Under the pieces are notes generated by a model. The model did no database searches and had not been told where the DNA came from. It worked only from the letters and a program-made list of their open reading frames with translations. The translations under genes were made by a program, and so were the position numbers. DNA of 64,000 nt from Microbacterium allomyrinae (GTDB lineage Bacteria; Actinomycetota; Actinomycetes; Actinomycetales; Microbacteriaceae). This document shows, piece after piece, positions 27,265 to 37,348 of the stretch. Positions within the stretch are counted from its first letter, which is position 1; every line of letters starts with the position of its first letter. The DNA is taken from positions 1-64,000 of the forward strand of contig NZ_JAGTTN010000009.1 in the NCBI RefSeq assembly GCF_020682705.1. The letters run 5' to 3'.

Positions 27265-28221
27265 ATGGATCAGCCTGTCTATCTGACGCGTCTGCTTCGG
27301 CAGAAGGTCCTGCTCATCATCGGTCTGATCGTGTCGATCGCGGCGGGGCTTCTCGCCGGATTCACGATCCAGAACGGTGAAGTGATTCCACGTGCGGACC
27401 GCGTCTACACCGCGTCGTCCACCGTCCTGCTCAGCTCGCCGCAGCCCGACTACTTCCAGGTCGAGATCCCGAGCGTCACGCAGGCTCTGCCCCAGACGGC
27501 CGAGGGGGAGCAGTCCCAGGAGCTGATCGTCACCGAGTCGGTTCCGATCGATCTTGCAGCCAACGCCGTCATCCTGGCGTATCTGGCCTCGTCCGACGCG
27601 ATCGAGCAGGTCGTCGCGGACGAGATGGGCGGTCTCAGCGATGACGAGGGCATCACCGCCGTCAGTCGCACCACTCAACCGACCGGTGACGAGACCTTCC
27701 CCGGTCGCCTCACTCTGCCTCTGCTCAGCGTCGGCGCCACCGCGCTGTCGCCGGCCCGCGCCGAAGCTCTCGCGGCCGCCGCGACCGATGCCTTCGCCGC
27801 CATGGTCGTCGAGCAGCAGGATGCCGCCGGGGTCGCCGAAGACATCCGCCTGACCACGGACGTTCTCAACGAGCCCGTCGCCGACGAGGGAGAGGGAAGC
27901 AACCCCGCGATCCCCGTCGTGGTCGTCGCCGTGGGCGTCTTCCTCCTCTTCATCGGCGCCGCCCTCATCATCGAGTCGATCCGTGACCGTCGCCGCGGCC
28001 GCCGCGGAGACGAGAGCGCCGAAGCCGACGCCGCCGACGACGATCGGCCCGAGCCCGAGGATCACGCGACGGTGGACTCCGAGTTCGAGGAGCTGGTCGG
28101 GGCATCGTCCGCAGACACCTCGCCGGCGACGCGTCGGCGTCATGCGCGGGCGCATCGTCCCGGCGACGCGGATGCCGATCAGGACGTCCCCGTCGGCGCA
28201 GGCGACCCGACCCGCGGCTGA
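27265..28221 (+). CDS. Wzz-like chain-length/polysaccharide co-polymerase protein without kinase domain
   Basis: 318 residues from the ATG at 27265, preceded by GGGGAA; upstream in-frame starts (27253, 27202) have poor spacing. Two membrane helices (about 14-36 and 215-238) flank an extracytoplasmic domain, the arrangement of Wzz/CapA proteins. The C-terminal cytoplasmic tail is Asp/Glu/Arg-rich and has no Walker motifs, unlike the separate Wzc-type protein at 42952-44412. First gene of the divergent plus-strand operon. Confidence 0.75.
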   Translation: MDQPVYLTRLLRQKVLLIIGLIVSIAAGLLAGFTIQNGEVIPRADRVYTASSTVLLSSPQPDYFQVEIPSVTQALPQTAEGEQSQELIVTESVPIDLAANAVILAYLASSDAIEQVVADEMGGLSDDEGITAVSRTTQPTGDETFPGRLTLPLLSVGATALSPARAEALAAAATDAFAAMVVEQQDAAGVAEDIRLTTDVLNEPVADEGEGSNPAIPVVVVAVGVFLLFIGAALIIESIRDRRRGRRGDESAEADAADDDRPEPEDHATVDSEFEELVGASSADTSPATRRRHARAHRPGDADADQDVPVGAGDPTRG

Positions 28222-28227
28222 CCTGCG

Positions 28228-29835
28228 ATGTCCGACGACCGCCGCGCGGTCGGCGCCGGTGCCGTCGAGGCTCCTGTGCGCGACCACGATCCCGCTCCGT
28301 CGGGAAAGCTCGACGCAACCACTGCGCCGCGCGCTCGATGGGTGACCGATCTCGCCATCGCCCTCGGCCTGTCGGCGATCGTCATCGCCGGGGTCCTCTT
28401 CCTCGATCCGCTGATCGCCGGCGCGGTCCTGCTGGTCGCTGCCGCGACATGGGTGTTCCGCGGCGTCATCTTCCGGTGGACCACCGCGCTCTTCCTCCTC
28501 GCCGCGATCGTGCTGTTCATCCCGATACGCCGCTACGCCCTGCCGATCGACATCGGGTTCGCTCTCGAGCCGTACCGGGTCGTGATCGCGGTACTGCTCG
28601 TGGCGGTCGCGATCGGCCTCTACACCAAGCGCCTCACCTGGAAGCCGATCGTCTGGGGATGGCCGATCGCGATCTTCCTGTGGACGATGCTCGCCTCGGT
28701 GATGTACAACGCCGTCGAGGCGACCGAGTCCGGATTCGTCATGGGCGCGTTCTCGAATCTGTTCCAGCTCGCGTTCCTGCTGTCGGTGGTCGTGATCGTG
28801 CGCCAGCTGATCGGCTCGGAACGGCAGGTGATGTGGCTGCTGATCTTCCTCGTCGCCGCGGGCGCCGTCGTCGGGCTCTTCGCGTTCTTCGAGCGCATCA
28901 GCGGGTTCAACATCTTCCTTCAGCTGCAGAACTTCCTGCCCTTGGAGCTTCTGCGAGACGACGCCGAATCGGTGCGTGCCGGCGGCAATCGCTCCTACGC
29001 GTCGTCGCAGCATCCGATCGCGCTCTCCGTGCTCTTCTGCATGCTGGTGCCGATCGGGCTCTACCTGATGCGATTCGGCCCCTGGCCGCACAAGCCCTTC
29101 AACCGCAAACTCGCCTACACGATCGCGATCGGCGCGATGATGCTCGGGCTGCTGAGCGCCGTCTCGCGCACCGGAATCGTCGTCCTGGGCGCGATGTTCC
29201 TCTACGCACTGGTGCTGCGGCCGAAACTCGCCGGCATCCTCTTCCTCATCGGGCTGCCGTTCGTGGTGTTGATGGGACTCGTCCTGCCCAAGCTCTTCGA
29301 GTCCACCGTGCTGTCGCTGCTCAACACCGACGCCCTCATCGCATCGCAGTTCTCGAGCGTCGGCATGGCCGGTCAGGGACGCCTGGCCGACATCGAGCCC
29401 GCCATGCAGGAGCTCGTGCAGCAGCCGTGGTTCGGCAGCGGCCTCGGCAGTCGCGTCGTCGTCGGTGACGAGGCGAACGCCCAGATCCTCGACAACCAGT
29501 GGCTCGGAACGGCGATGGAAACCGGCGTCGTCGGGGTGATCGGGCTGATCGCCCTGCTGGTTTACCCCGTGATCCGGATGGTCCACTTCTCGTTCACGTC
29601 GACCGCCCCGCAGAGTCGCGTCTTCCTCACCTTCGCCATCGGCGCCTCCGCGCTCGGCTACGCGGTCGCCGCCTACTTCTACGACGCCTTCTCGTTCATG
29701 CAGACGTTGCTGATGCTGAGCATCCTGCTCGGCATCGCCGCGTGGGCGATGACGGATGGTCGAGAGACCTGGCCGAGAACGAAAGTCGGCGAGGCCGAGG
29801 CGAGCTCTCTCGACCGAGCGCGGGCCGCGGCATGA
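28228..29835 (+). CDS. Wzy/O-antigen-ligase-like polymerase
   Basis: 535 residues with about twelve membrane segments and the large external loop of the O-antigen ligase/polymerase superfamily: AGGNRSYASSQHP precedes it and SAVSRTGIVVLG marks the conserved helix. The tail ISSQFSS/MAGQGRLADIEPAMQ and FGSGLGS fits the family's WzyC region. It would polymerise lipid-linked repeat units outside the membrane. It lies six bases after the Wzz-like gene. Confidence 0.82.
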   Translation: MSDDRRAVGAGAVEAPVRDHDPAPSGKLDATTAPRARWVTDLAIALGLSAIVIAGVLFLDPLIAGAVLLVAAATWVFRGVIFRWTTALFLLAAIVLFIPIRRYALPIDIGFALEPYRVVIAVLLVAVAIGLYTKRLTWKPIVWGWPIAIFLWTMLASVMYNAVEATESGFVMGAFSNLFQLAFLLSVVVIVRQLIGSERQVMWLLIFLVAAGAVVGLFAFFERISGFNIFLQLQNFLPLELLRDDAESVRAGGNRSYASSQHPIALSVLFCMLVPIGLYLMRFGPWPHKPFNRKLAYTIAIGAMMLGLLSAVSRTGIVVLGAMFLYALVLRPKLAGILFLIGLPFVVLMGLVLPKLFESTVLSLLNTDALIASQFSSVGMAGQGRLADIEPAMQELVQQPWFGSGLGSRVVVGDEANAQILDNQWLGTAMETGVVGVIGLIALLVYPVIRMVHFSFTSTAPQSRVFLTFAIGASALGYAVAAYFYDAFSFMQTLLMLSILLGIAAWAMTDGRETWPRTKVGEAEASSLDRARAAA

Positions 29836-30677
29836 CGGCGCCCAGCGTGGTGGTACCCGCGCATGACGAGGAGTCGGTCATCGGCAGGCTGCTCGAGGGC
29901 CTGCTCGACGGATCGCTGGACGACGTCGTCGTGGTGGCCAACGGATGCCGGGACCGCACGGCCGACATCGCCCGCGACGCCGGCAGCTCGGTGACCGTGG
30001 TCGAGCTCGCGGAGGGGTCCAAGATCGCCGCCCTGAACGCGGGCGACGACGCGGCCCGGGCGTTCCCGATCGCCTTCGTCGACGCGGACGTCATCGTCTC
30101 GGGCCGCACGCTGGCGGCCCTCGCCGAGCGCCTCGACGACAGCGGGTCGCTGGTCGCCTCGCCGCGACTGGAGGTGGCTCCCTCGGGTTCGTGGTGGGTG
30201 CGCCAGTACTACCGGATCTGGGCGCTCACCGACTACCGCTCCACCGGTCATGTCGGGTCGGGGATCTACATGATCAGCGCACGCGGTCGTGACAGATTCG
30301 ATCGATTCCCCGACGTGATCGCGGACGACCTGTTCATCCAGCGACTGTTCGCGCCGGACGAGCGACTCACACCCGAGGACCTCGTCTTCCGTGTCGAGGC
30401 GCCCGGCACGCTGCGGTCGCTGCTGCACCGCAACACCCGGATCGCGGCGGGCAATCGTGAGCTCGCGGAGCGCTTTCCGGATCTCGCTGCACCGGCCGGC
30501 GGCGCAGGCGCGCGGTCGATCGCGCGACGCGTATGGCGCAGGCCGAGCCTGTGGGTGGCGTTCGCCACGTACGCGGTGATGTACCTCAGCGCCCACCGCC
30601 GGGCCGCCGCTCTCCTGCGCGGGCGCGAGCAGATCGCGTGGAACCGCGATGAGACCACTCGAGAGCGCACCGCATGA
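29832..30677 (+). CDS. family 2 glycosyltransferase
   Basis: 281 residues from the ATG at 29832 (ATGA overlap with the polymerase gene). GT2 features: SVVVPAHDEESVIGRLL, VVVANGCRDRT, IAALNAGDDAA and AFVDADVIV (DXD-like), with a VIADDLFIQRLF catalytic-base region. The C-terminal region is basic with one hydrophobic helix (about 238-255), suggesting membrane association. Confidence 0.87.
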   Translation: MTAPSVVVPAHDEESVIGRLLEGLLDGSLDDVVVVANGCRDRTADIARDAGSSVTVVELAEGSKIAALNAGDDAARAFPIAFVDADVIVSGRTLAALAERLDDSGSLVASPRLEVAPSGSWWVRQYYRIWALTDYRSTGHVGSGIYMISARGRDRFDRFPDVIADDLFIQRLFAPDERLTPEDLVFRVEAPGTLRSLLHRNTRIAAGNRELAERFPDLAAPAGGAGARSIARRVWRRPSLWVAFATYAVMYLSAHRRAAALLRGREQIAWNRDETTRERTA

Positions 30678-32365
30678 GCGCGCATCAGAACCTCGGCCAC
30701 CGCGCGTCGCGCGGCATCATGGTCACGATGGGCGGCATGTGGGGGCGCGCCCTGCTCCAGATGCTCTCCACGATGGTGCTCGCGCGCCTGCTGACCGACG
30801 CCGATTTCGGCCTGATGGCGATGGTCGGCGCGATCATGGGCGTCGCCGAGCTCGTCCGCGACTTCGGCATGACCGGCGCGATCATCCAGGCGCAGAACCT
30901 CAGCGAGCGGGTGTGGAAGAGCCTGCTGTGGATCTCGGCCTTGATCGGCATGCTGCTCTCGGTCGCCGTCGCGCTGTCCGCGCCTCTCGTCGCCGCCCTC
31001 TACAACGAGCCGAAACTCGTCGGGATCACGCTCGTCATGGCACCGGGCGTGTTCCTGAGCGGTCTGGCGGCGCCGCTGCAGGCGATGGCCACGAAGCAGC
31101 TGCGCTTCAGCATGCTCGCCACGCTCGACATCGTGACCATGGCCGCCGGGGTGGCCGCCGGCGTCATCACTGCAATCCTCGGCTGGGGATTCTGGTCGCT
31201 CGTCGCCATGGCCGGTGCGAACTTCCTGGTCCGGCTCGTCGTGCTCTGGGTGCTGGTACGGCCGAAATGGGGTCCCCCGCGCATCGTCCGCGAGGCCTGG
31301 ACCCTGCTCGGAACAGGCGGAAGCATCTTCGGTGCGGAGCTTCTCGGCTACGCCGAGAAGAACCTCGACAACGTGATCATCGGCGCCCAGCTCGGTCCGG
31401 CGGCTCTCGGACAGTACTCGCGCGCCTATGCGCTGTTCCTGTTGCCCCTGCAGCAGATGAACGGCCCGCTTGGGCGAGTCGCGCTGCCCGTGCTGAGCTC
31501 GCTCCGAGACGACGGCGCCCGTTACCGGCGGTACATCCGCAGCGCAGCCCTGGCGATCGGGTACCTCACGCTTCCCACGTACGCCATCGCCGCCGGAGTC
31601 GCGGAGCCACTCGTCCTGGTGCTGCTCGGACCAGGGTGGGACACCGCGGCGCTGCTGTTCAGCCTGCTGGCCATCGCTGGTTTCGCGCAGGCGATCGGCC
31701 GGCTCCGGACGTGGCTGTACATCTCACTCGGCCACTCGCACCGCCAGTTCGTGTACGACCTCGTGGCGCGTCCGATCGTGATCGCGGGCTACTTCTTCGG
31801 CCTCTGGTGGGGCGGTCTTCCCGGGCTCGTCATCACCTACGGGGTGCTGAGCCTGGTGCTGCTCATCCCCGGCTTCGCGTTCGCGATGCGCGGCACGTTC
31901 GTGCGGCCGGGCGACGTGTTCGCCCCGATCGTGCGGCCGTTCTTCATGGCGCTGTTCGCCTTCGGAGGGGCGTACGTGGCATCCCACCTGCTCGCCGGCA
32001 CATTCGCGCTCGTGCAGGTGCTCGCGGGCGGCATCGCCGCGCTCGTGGTCGTCTCTCCGCTGTTCTTGATTCCCGGGTACCGGCGAGACATCGAGCAGAT
32101 GATCGACTTCGTGAAGAAGGTGCGCAAGCCCAAGCGCGCGCCCACCGCAGATGCCGGCGAAGCGGATGCTGACGAGCTCGCTCCGGCGACCCCCGCCGAG
32201 ATCGCCGCGGAACTCGCGACGCTCGAGACGTTCTCCGAGACCGTCACAGACGAGCAGCGTCTCGATGAGGACGAATTGGTGCGGACCGAGGAGCTCACCC
32301 GAAGGAAACTGCGCGACCAGCGCAACGGGGTGCGGCAGAATGCTGGACCGGGAACGGACGCCTGA
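30674..32365 (+). CDS. Wzx-like polysaccharide flippase (MATE/PST family)
   Basis: 563 residues, ATG overlapping the GT2 stop. About 12-14 membrane segments; the start RASRGIMVTMGGMWGRALLQMLSTMVLARLL and the DFGMTGAIIQAQNLS region are typical of the lipopolysaccharide-exporter branch (WzxC-like). It would flip lipid-linked oligosaccharide outward. The last 100 residues form an acidic cytoplasmic tail not usual in the family. Confidence 0.88.
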   Translation: MSAHQNLGHRASRGIMVTMGGMWGRALLQMLSTMVLARLLTDADFGLMAMVGAIMGVAELVRDFGMTGAIIQAQNLSERVWKSLLWISALIGMLLSVAVALSAPLVAALYNEPKLVGITLVMAPGVFLSGLAAPLQAMATKQLRFSMLATLDIVTMAAGVAAGVITAILGWGFWSLVAMAGANFLVRLVVLWVLVRPKWGPPRIVREAWTLLGTGGSIFGAELLGYAEKNLDNVIIGAQLGPAALGQYSRAYALFLLPLQQMNGPLGRVALPVLSSLRDDGARYRRYIRSAALAIGYLTLPTYAIAAGVAEPLVLVLLGPGWDTAALLFSLLAIAGFAQAIGRLRTWLYISLGHSHRQFVYDLVARPIVIAGYFFGLWWGGLPGLVITYGVLSLVLLIPGFAFAMRGTFVRPGDVFAPIVRPFFMALFAFGGAYVASHLLAGTFALVQVLAGGIAALVVVSPLFLIPGYRRDIEQMIDFVKKVRKPKRAPTADAGEADADELAPATPAEIAAELATLETFSETVTDEQRLDEDELVRTEELTRRKLRDQRNGVRQNAGPGTDA

Positions 32366-32380
32366 CGCGGAGCGGGGCGA

Positions 32381-33586
32381 TCACCACGCCCAGATGCGCG
32401 TGAGCGTTGCCGGCTCGTAGTCGGGCACATCCTGCAGCGCCATGATCTGCTCGGCGCTCCAGTTGGAGATTCCGGTGTCCACCGTCCAGCCGCCGCCGCT
32501 CGTCGGCTGCTGGGAGTCGACGGGTGCGTAGCTCAGTTGCGAGTTCTCGACACGGGTGAAGCCCATTCGCCCGACGGGGCCGGCCACGACCGAATCGATG
32601 ACCCTCACATCCTGGCAGCCGCCGGCGAAGGCGTTCGGATCGCCCTGGTAGTCGCCGGGCTGCAGAGCGTACACGCGCCACGGCAGCTGTCCGCCGAGCA
32701 CCAGGCAGTGCTGGTACTCCGCGCTGATCAGCCTGTCGTGGAGGAGTTCCGTCGCGTTCGACGACCCGTAGTCGACGCAGTCGACGCTGAGGAAGGGCCC
32801 GAAGGGGCCGGTGCCGGTGCCCTCGAGCTGGAGCGTGTCGCAGTGCGCGTCGCTGTCGGCGGGCTTGACCGACGGACCGAACACGCAGCCGTAGCGGCTG
32901 ATGTTCGACATCTCGAAAGTCTCGGTCGGGCGCAGCGATCCGGTGTCCTCGCTGTTGCGGCGGAAGCCGACGATGAGCTCGTAGAAGGCGATGTCACGCC
33001 CGCCACGGGTGATGCTCATCGCGTCGAAACGGCTCCAGCCGATCTGGAACGAGACGCAGCGAGTGAGCACGAACCCCCCGGCCGAGGTGAAACCGAAGAA
33101 CGACAGACGCGCGCACTGCTCGAACCGCACCCCCACGTCGGCGATCTGCACCGTGCCGTACCCGTCGCGGGGAACGATCAGCACATTGCGGGTCCAGCTC
33201 TGGTTTCCCACCTGCGCGAGTGCGGGTCGTGCCGACGACGTCGCGCCCGCTCCCGGGAGGATACCCGGCGCCACGCGGATCACGACGCCGAGTGCGACCT
33301 GCTCCGCGCTGAGGGCCTGCACCCGGCGGGCGATGGCGACCCAGTCGCATTCCACTTCGACATCGATCGGTGCCACGTCGCCCGGCCACGGGAGATCATC
33401 GGGGAAGTGGGTTCCGTTCGGACCGTACGATGTCTGCCGCTGCGGTCCGGCCACGAACGTCGGTGTCGGTGTCGGTGTCAGCGTCGGCGTGGGGGCAGGT
33501 TCCGGAGCACATCCGGTGGTCACGACCGCGGCCAGCGCGAAGAGCGAAGTGCCGATGAAACCACGGCGGCTGAGGGCCGGCGTCAC
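32381..33586 (-). CDS. Tat-exported lipoprotein, HCDT-paralogue 1 (beta-helix-like, unknown function)
   Basis: 401 residues. Twin-arginine signal SRRGFIGTS followed by lipobox TTGC. After a Thr/Pro tether, a repeat-strand domain of about 340 residues resembles a right-handed beta-helix. The conserved stretch DSDAHCDTLQLEGTG (HCDTxQ) recurs in two more proteins here (37349-38590 and 45843-47441), as do the GPNGTHFP block at the tether and CWVAIA-like segment. Function unknown; proximity to EPS genes suggests an extracytoplasmic glycan-processing or -binding role. Confidence 0.8.
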   Translation of the reverse strand: MTPALSRRGFIGTSLFALAAVVTTGCAPEPAPTPTLTPTPTPTFVAGPQRQTSYGPNGTHFPDDLPWPGDVAPIDVEVECDWVAIARRVQALSAEQVALGVVIRVAPGILPGAGATSSARPALAQVGNQSWTRNVLIVPRDGYGTVQIADVGVRFEQCARLSFFGFTSAGGFVLTRCVSFQIGWSRFDAMSITRGGRDIAFYELIVGFRRNSEDTGSLRPTETFEMSNISRYGCVFGPSVKPADSDAHCDTLQLEGTGTGPFGPFLSVDCVDYGSSNATELLHDRLISAEYQHCLVLGGQLPWRVYALQPGDYQGDPNAFAGGCQDVRVIDSVVAGPVGRMGFTRVENSQLSYAPVDSQQPTSGGGWTVDTGISNWSAEQIMALQDVPDYEPATLTRIWAW

Positions 33587-33722
33587 GCGACAGCGCCCGT
33601 CGGGCGCTGATCCGGTGCGGCGATACCGCGCGGATGCGAGTGGAACATGTCGTCTCCTGGTGGTCCGTGAACCTCCTATTGGATCACGCTCTTCTCGGAT
33701 CCGCGCGCGATGCGGCCGTATG

Positions 33723-34766
33723 TCAGCCGAGCACGGCCTCGAACGCGGCGACGGTCATGGCGACTTCGTCCGCACGTGCAGGGCGGAAATGGTGATCGCC
33801 GCCCTCGATGGCGAAGAACTCGGCACGGTTGCCGGTCGCCGCCCACGCCTCGACCGTGTCTCTCGACCATTGCGGATCCGTGGTGTCGTCGGCACTGCCA
33901 TGGATCATCAGGAGCGGTTCGGTGACGCGATCGAAGTAGCCTCGCGGTGAGACCTCGGCCCAATAGCCCGGATCGGCAGCGGGCGTTCCGCTGAAGTCGA
34001 ATTCTTCGGCGAGGTCCGGCCGGGCCTCGCGAATCTCGTCGAGGGCCGCGCCCAGATCGGACGGTGCCGCCGAGAGCGCGACGACCAGGTCGGATGCCCC
34101 CGGCGCGATCACCGCGGCGTCGAGGACGAGCAGGCCGCCGAGCGAGTGGCCGAGCAGACCGACGCGGTCGGCATCCACTGTGGGTACGTCCCCGGTGCGC
34201 AGCGCCTGCAGGCCATTGGCGACGTCCAGCGCCATCGCCCAGTCGAGGGTGGTCACCCAGCCGAAGCCGGGATCGATGCCGAGCGCCGCGGTGTCTGCCG
34301 GTGCGGAGTCGGCGTAGCCGCGCAAGTCGAGCGCGAAGACCGCGAATCCGGCGTCGAGCAGACCACGCTGCTCGGGGATCAGGTCGCCGCCCGTTTCGTA
34401 CGTCTCGGGGTCGGTGCTGCCGTGCACCACCACGACCGCGGGGAAGGGCCCTTCGCCGGCGGGGACGCGCAGCACGCCGGTGACACGGGATCCGCCACTG
34501 GAGTAGGCGACCTGCGTCGCCGTCTCTCCGGCAACGGACTCGACCTCATCGAGGTATTCGAGCTGCGGAGACTCGGGCGGCAGGTCGATGAGCGTGCTCA
34601 GGGTCTGCGGGCCGACCAGCGTCGGCGTGGCAGGCGTCGTGGGCGCGGGAGTCGCGATCGGTGCCGCAGGGGCGGCGCTGCACGCGCTCAAGGCGATCAC
34701 GATGCCGATGAGCGGCAGTGCGACCCACCGTGGTGCGATCCGTGTGCGCGACGTGGCCCGGAACAT
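33723..34766 (-). CDS. alpha/beta-hydrolase lipoprotein
   Basis: 347 residues from the ATG at 34766 (GGAAGG site). Lipobox LSAC after a hydrophobic signal, a Pro/Thr tether, then an alpha/beta-hydrolase fold: oxyanion VVVVHGSTD, nucleophile elbow GLLGHSLGG, acid region MIHGSADDTTDP and a histidine in GGDHHF. It resembles dienelactone-hydrolase/prolyl-oligopeptidase-type esterases. Outer-face deacylation of a glycan or lipid is possible. Confidence 0.87.
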   Translation of the reverse strand: MFRATSRTRIAPRWVALPLIGIVIALSACSAAPAAPIATPAPTTPATPTLVGPQTLSTLIDLPPESPQLEYLDEVESVAGETATQVAYSSGGSRVTGVLRVPAGEGPFPAVVVVHGSTDPETYETGGDLIPEQRGLLDAGFAVFALDLRGYADSAPADTAALGIDPGFGWVTTLDWAMALDVANGLQALRTGDVPTVDADRVGLLGHSLGGLLVLDAAVIAPGASDLVVALSAAPSDLGAALDEIREARPDLAEEFDFSGTPAADPGYWAEVSPRGYFDRVTEPLLMIHGSADDTTDPQWSRDTVEAWAATGNRAEFFAIEGGDHHFRPARADEVAMTVAAFEAVLG

Positions 34767-34877
34767 CGGTACCGCCTTCCCCAGTAGGACGGGTGCGCGC
34801 CTCGCAGGGCGGCACAGCATCACGCTAGCAACCGAATGTGTCCGGTCGATGACGCCCAGCCGGACGAGCGCCCAGGC

Positions 34878-35420
34878 TCAGTCCGATGCGCGACGACGCA
34901 TGACCACGGCCACGACGACGGCGACGCCGGCGAGCACGAGCGCGCCGCCGCCGATCCACAGACTGAGCAGCGACCCGCTGTCGAGCCCGGTCACGGGTAG
35001 ACCGGAGTCGGTCGTGATGGTCACGGCGGCGGTACCGCCGGCCGACGTTGTCGAGATCGCGGCGATGTTGTACGTCCCGGACGCATCGGAAGGCAGGGTC
35101 ACGCGGACCGCAGCGAGAGCGCCCTGCGCGTCCGAGGTCGCGCGGCCGTTCGCCGTGGAGACCGCGGTGCGCACCATGCCGATCTCGGCATCGGCACCGC
35201 TATTGCCCGTCACGGTGATGGTGACCACCTCTGAAGCCGAGAAGGTCCCCGCCTCGCAGCGGAACGAGAGTGTTTCGCTCGCTGCCGCCGTCGTCGGCGA
35301 GACGGTGCATGCTCCGGAGGGCGGGTAGATCGTGCTGGCCGCAGCGGGGGATGCCGTCGCCAGCAGGGCCGCGATGACCACGAATGCCGCAGCCGTCGTC
35401 GTCCTGATTCGGTGGTGCAT
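34878..35420 (-). CDS. LPxTG-anchored surface protein
   Basis: 180 residues: signal peptide ending SPAAAS, an Ig-like extracellular region with two Cys (ACTVSPTT and FRCEAGTF) that could form a disulfide, then sorting signal LPVTG, hydrophobic helix and MRRRASD tail. A sortase would link it to peptidoglycan. It lies 9 bases downstream of the DUF4012 gene. Confidence 0.85.
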   Translation of the reverse strand: MHHRIRTTTAAAFVVIAALLATASPAAASTIYPPSGACTVSPTTAAASETLSFRCEAGTFSASEVVTITVTGNSGADAEIGMVRTAVSTANGRATSDAQGALAAVRVTLPSDASGTYNIAAISTTSAGGTAAVTITTDSGLPVTGLDSGSLLSLWIGGGALVLAGVAVVVAVVMRRRASD

Positions 35421-35429
35421 GTGGCCGCC

Positions 35430-37298
35430 TTATCCCGTGAAGCTCGCCTTGGGTGCGGCGAGGTCGCGTTCCGAGTCGTTCGCGGCCGAGTCGCCCGAAC
35501 GGTCGCCCTGATCGTAGGCGACCTCGCACTGAGACACAATTTCGCCCGCCGAGGTGATCGTCGGAGTGGCTCGCACGGCCACCGTCGACGCGCCGGGCTG
35601 CACCGAGCGTGCGGTCACCGTCACGGTCGAGGACTCTCCAGGGGCGAGGTCGGAGGAGAATCGCAGCACGCGCCGGCCCTCGTGGTAGCCGCCCCCGAAT
35701 CCGGTGTCGCCCGTGATCGTGGCGTCCAGCAGTTCGAACCCGGTCGGCAGGTAGGCGTACCCGACCGTTCGGGCGACGCCCGGCGTGACGCCGTAGGAGC
35801 CGCCCCCGGTGATGTACGTGGGAAGCGACCCGTCACCCGGCGCCTCGTTGGTGAGCGTGGCGGTGAGCGTGGCAGTCCCCGAGACGGCGCCCGAGGCATC
35901 CGACGTGCAGTCGTCCCAGACGACCGAGACATCGGAGCGGACGTAGTAGTCCATCTTGGATCCGGTGCCGTCGTTCAGGTAGAGACCGAACCGCGACTCC
36001 TCGGCATCCGATTCCGGCAGGCCGCCGGCCAGGGTCGTCTCGGCGAGGAGAGCCTGCTCATCCTCGTGCGCGCTCCACAGGAGGAGGCGGCTCTCGTCGC
36101 CCGCTCGCGCGAAGGCATCCAGCAGAGCGGTGGGGTTCGCGCCACCGCGGGAGAGCGCATCGAAGATGCCGACGGCGGCCGACGCGAAGAAGGCGTCCTG
36201 ATCGTGGTAATCCGGGTAGCGGATGTAGACCTCGTTGAGCAGCAGCGGAACCGCGTTCTCGGCCGTGAGCACCTCTCCGGTGTCGAGGGTCACCGGACCG
36301 GTGGCGGCGAGAAGGTACGACAGCGCGACCGGGTCGATCGCGATCACGCCGTCGAGTGAGCCGCCGCGCTCTCGCACCCACATCTCGCGTGCGAGCGCGC
36401 CGGAGAGCGCGAAATCGGGAGACTGCGTCACGTTGTGCATCCACCGACCGGGGTGCGTTCCGAAGATCGCCTCGACCTCGGGGTCGAGGGCGAGAACGGG
36501 CTCGTCGTAACGGGGAAACTCCGACGCCTCGCCCTGCGCGACGAGCGAGATTCCTCCCTGATCGGCGTGGACCAGCGCCATCGCACCGGGGATCCCACCC
36601 AGCGAACGCCACTCGGCGTTGTTCTGGAAGAGGACGAGGTAGTCTCTCGGCCCGTCGGCACCCAGCATGGCGGGCAGCAGCCGGCTCGTCCGCGCGAGCG
36701 CGGAGGCCGTGGCCTCGGTCTCGTCGAGGAGCGTGCCGACCTCTTCCACCGCGGTGCGAACCGGACCGACGAGGGGTGGGATGTCGATGGCGCCGACCGA
36801 GTTCGCGGCCCGTCCGATGGCCGCGGCGCCGGTGGAGGCGGCATCCTGCACGGCGGTGAAGACAGTGACGTCGATACGGCCGTCCTGCACGCGTGTCGCA
36901 TCGGGCGGGAGCGCGGCGGCAGCTTCCGCGAGGGGCGTGAGAGCCGACTGCGCCACCTCGTCGACGGCGGCTGCGACCGTCGCGACCGCGCTCATCTGCG
37001 GCCCGATCCATGGCAGGACCTCGACCGCGTTCCACACCGGATCATCGGTGAGGGCGTGCGCGGCGGCGGTGTCGTCGGTGAGGGCGGGGATGCCGGTGGC
37101 TACCGCTGCCGGATCGGCGAGGGATGCGGACAGAGCGGATGCCGCCGTCTGGGCATCGCGCAGGTGGCCGTAGGCGAGCACCGCGCGGACCCCGACCCAG
37201 GCGGCCGCGGCCACCAGCAGGATCAGGACGGCCGCGAGGACCCACGCGAAGACGCGGCCGACGCTCTTGGCGGTGGGGCTGGTCGCGGAGGTAGACAC
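35430..37298 (-). CDS. DUF4012-domain membrane protein
   Basis: 622 residues with one N-terminal membrane helix (about 15-42) and a large external part. The core segment RDYLVLFQNNAEWRSLGGI, GVIAIDPVALSYLLAATGPV and VLTAENAVPLLLNEVYI define the DUF4012 family, common in actinobacterial polysaccharide clusters and of unknown function. A C-terminal Ig-like region follows. Confidence 0.85.
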   Translation of the reverse strand: MSTSATSPTAKSVGRVFAWVLAAVLILLVAAAAWVGVRAVLAYGHLRDAQTAASALSASLADPAAVATGIPALTDDTAAAHALTDDPVWNAVEVLPWIGPQMSAVATVAAAVDEVAQSALTPLAEAAAALPPDATRVQDGRIDVTVFTAVQDAASTGAAAIGRAANSVGAIDIPPLVGPVRTAVEEVGTLLDETEATASALARTSRLLPAMLGADGPRDYLVLFQNNAEWRSLGGIPGAMALVHADQGGISLVAQGEASEFPRYDEPVLALDPEVEAIFGTHPGRWMHNVTQSPDFALSGALAREMWVRERGGSLDGVIAIDPVALSYLLAATGPVTLDTGEVLTAENAVPLLLNEVYIRYPDYHDQDAFFASAAVGIFDALSRGGANPTALLDAFARAGDESRLLLWSAHEDEQALLAETTLAGGLPESDAEESRFGLYLNDGTGSKMDYYVRSDVSVVWDDCTSDASGAVSGTATLTATLTNEAPGDGSLPTYITGGGSYGVTPGVARTVGYAYLPTGFELLDATITGDTGFGGGYHEGRRVLRFSSDLAPGESSTVTVTARSVQPGASTVAVRATPTITSAGEIVSQCEVAYDQGDRSGDSAANDSERDLAAPKASFTG

Positions 37299-37348
37299 TG
37301 CTCCACCCTAAGCCGAGGTCCCGGCTCCCACCGATTCCGTGCGGGACA

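Noticed and set aside
27241..29586. 781-codon minus-strand frame opposite the Wzz-like and polymerase genes
   Set aside because: His/Asp/Glu-rich with no recognisable structure, opposite membrane proteins with clear hydrophobic segments.
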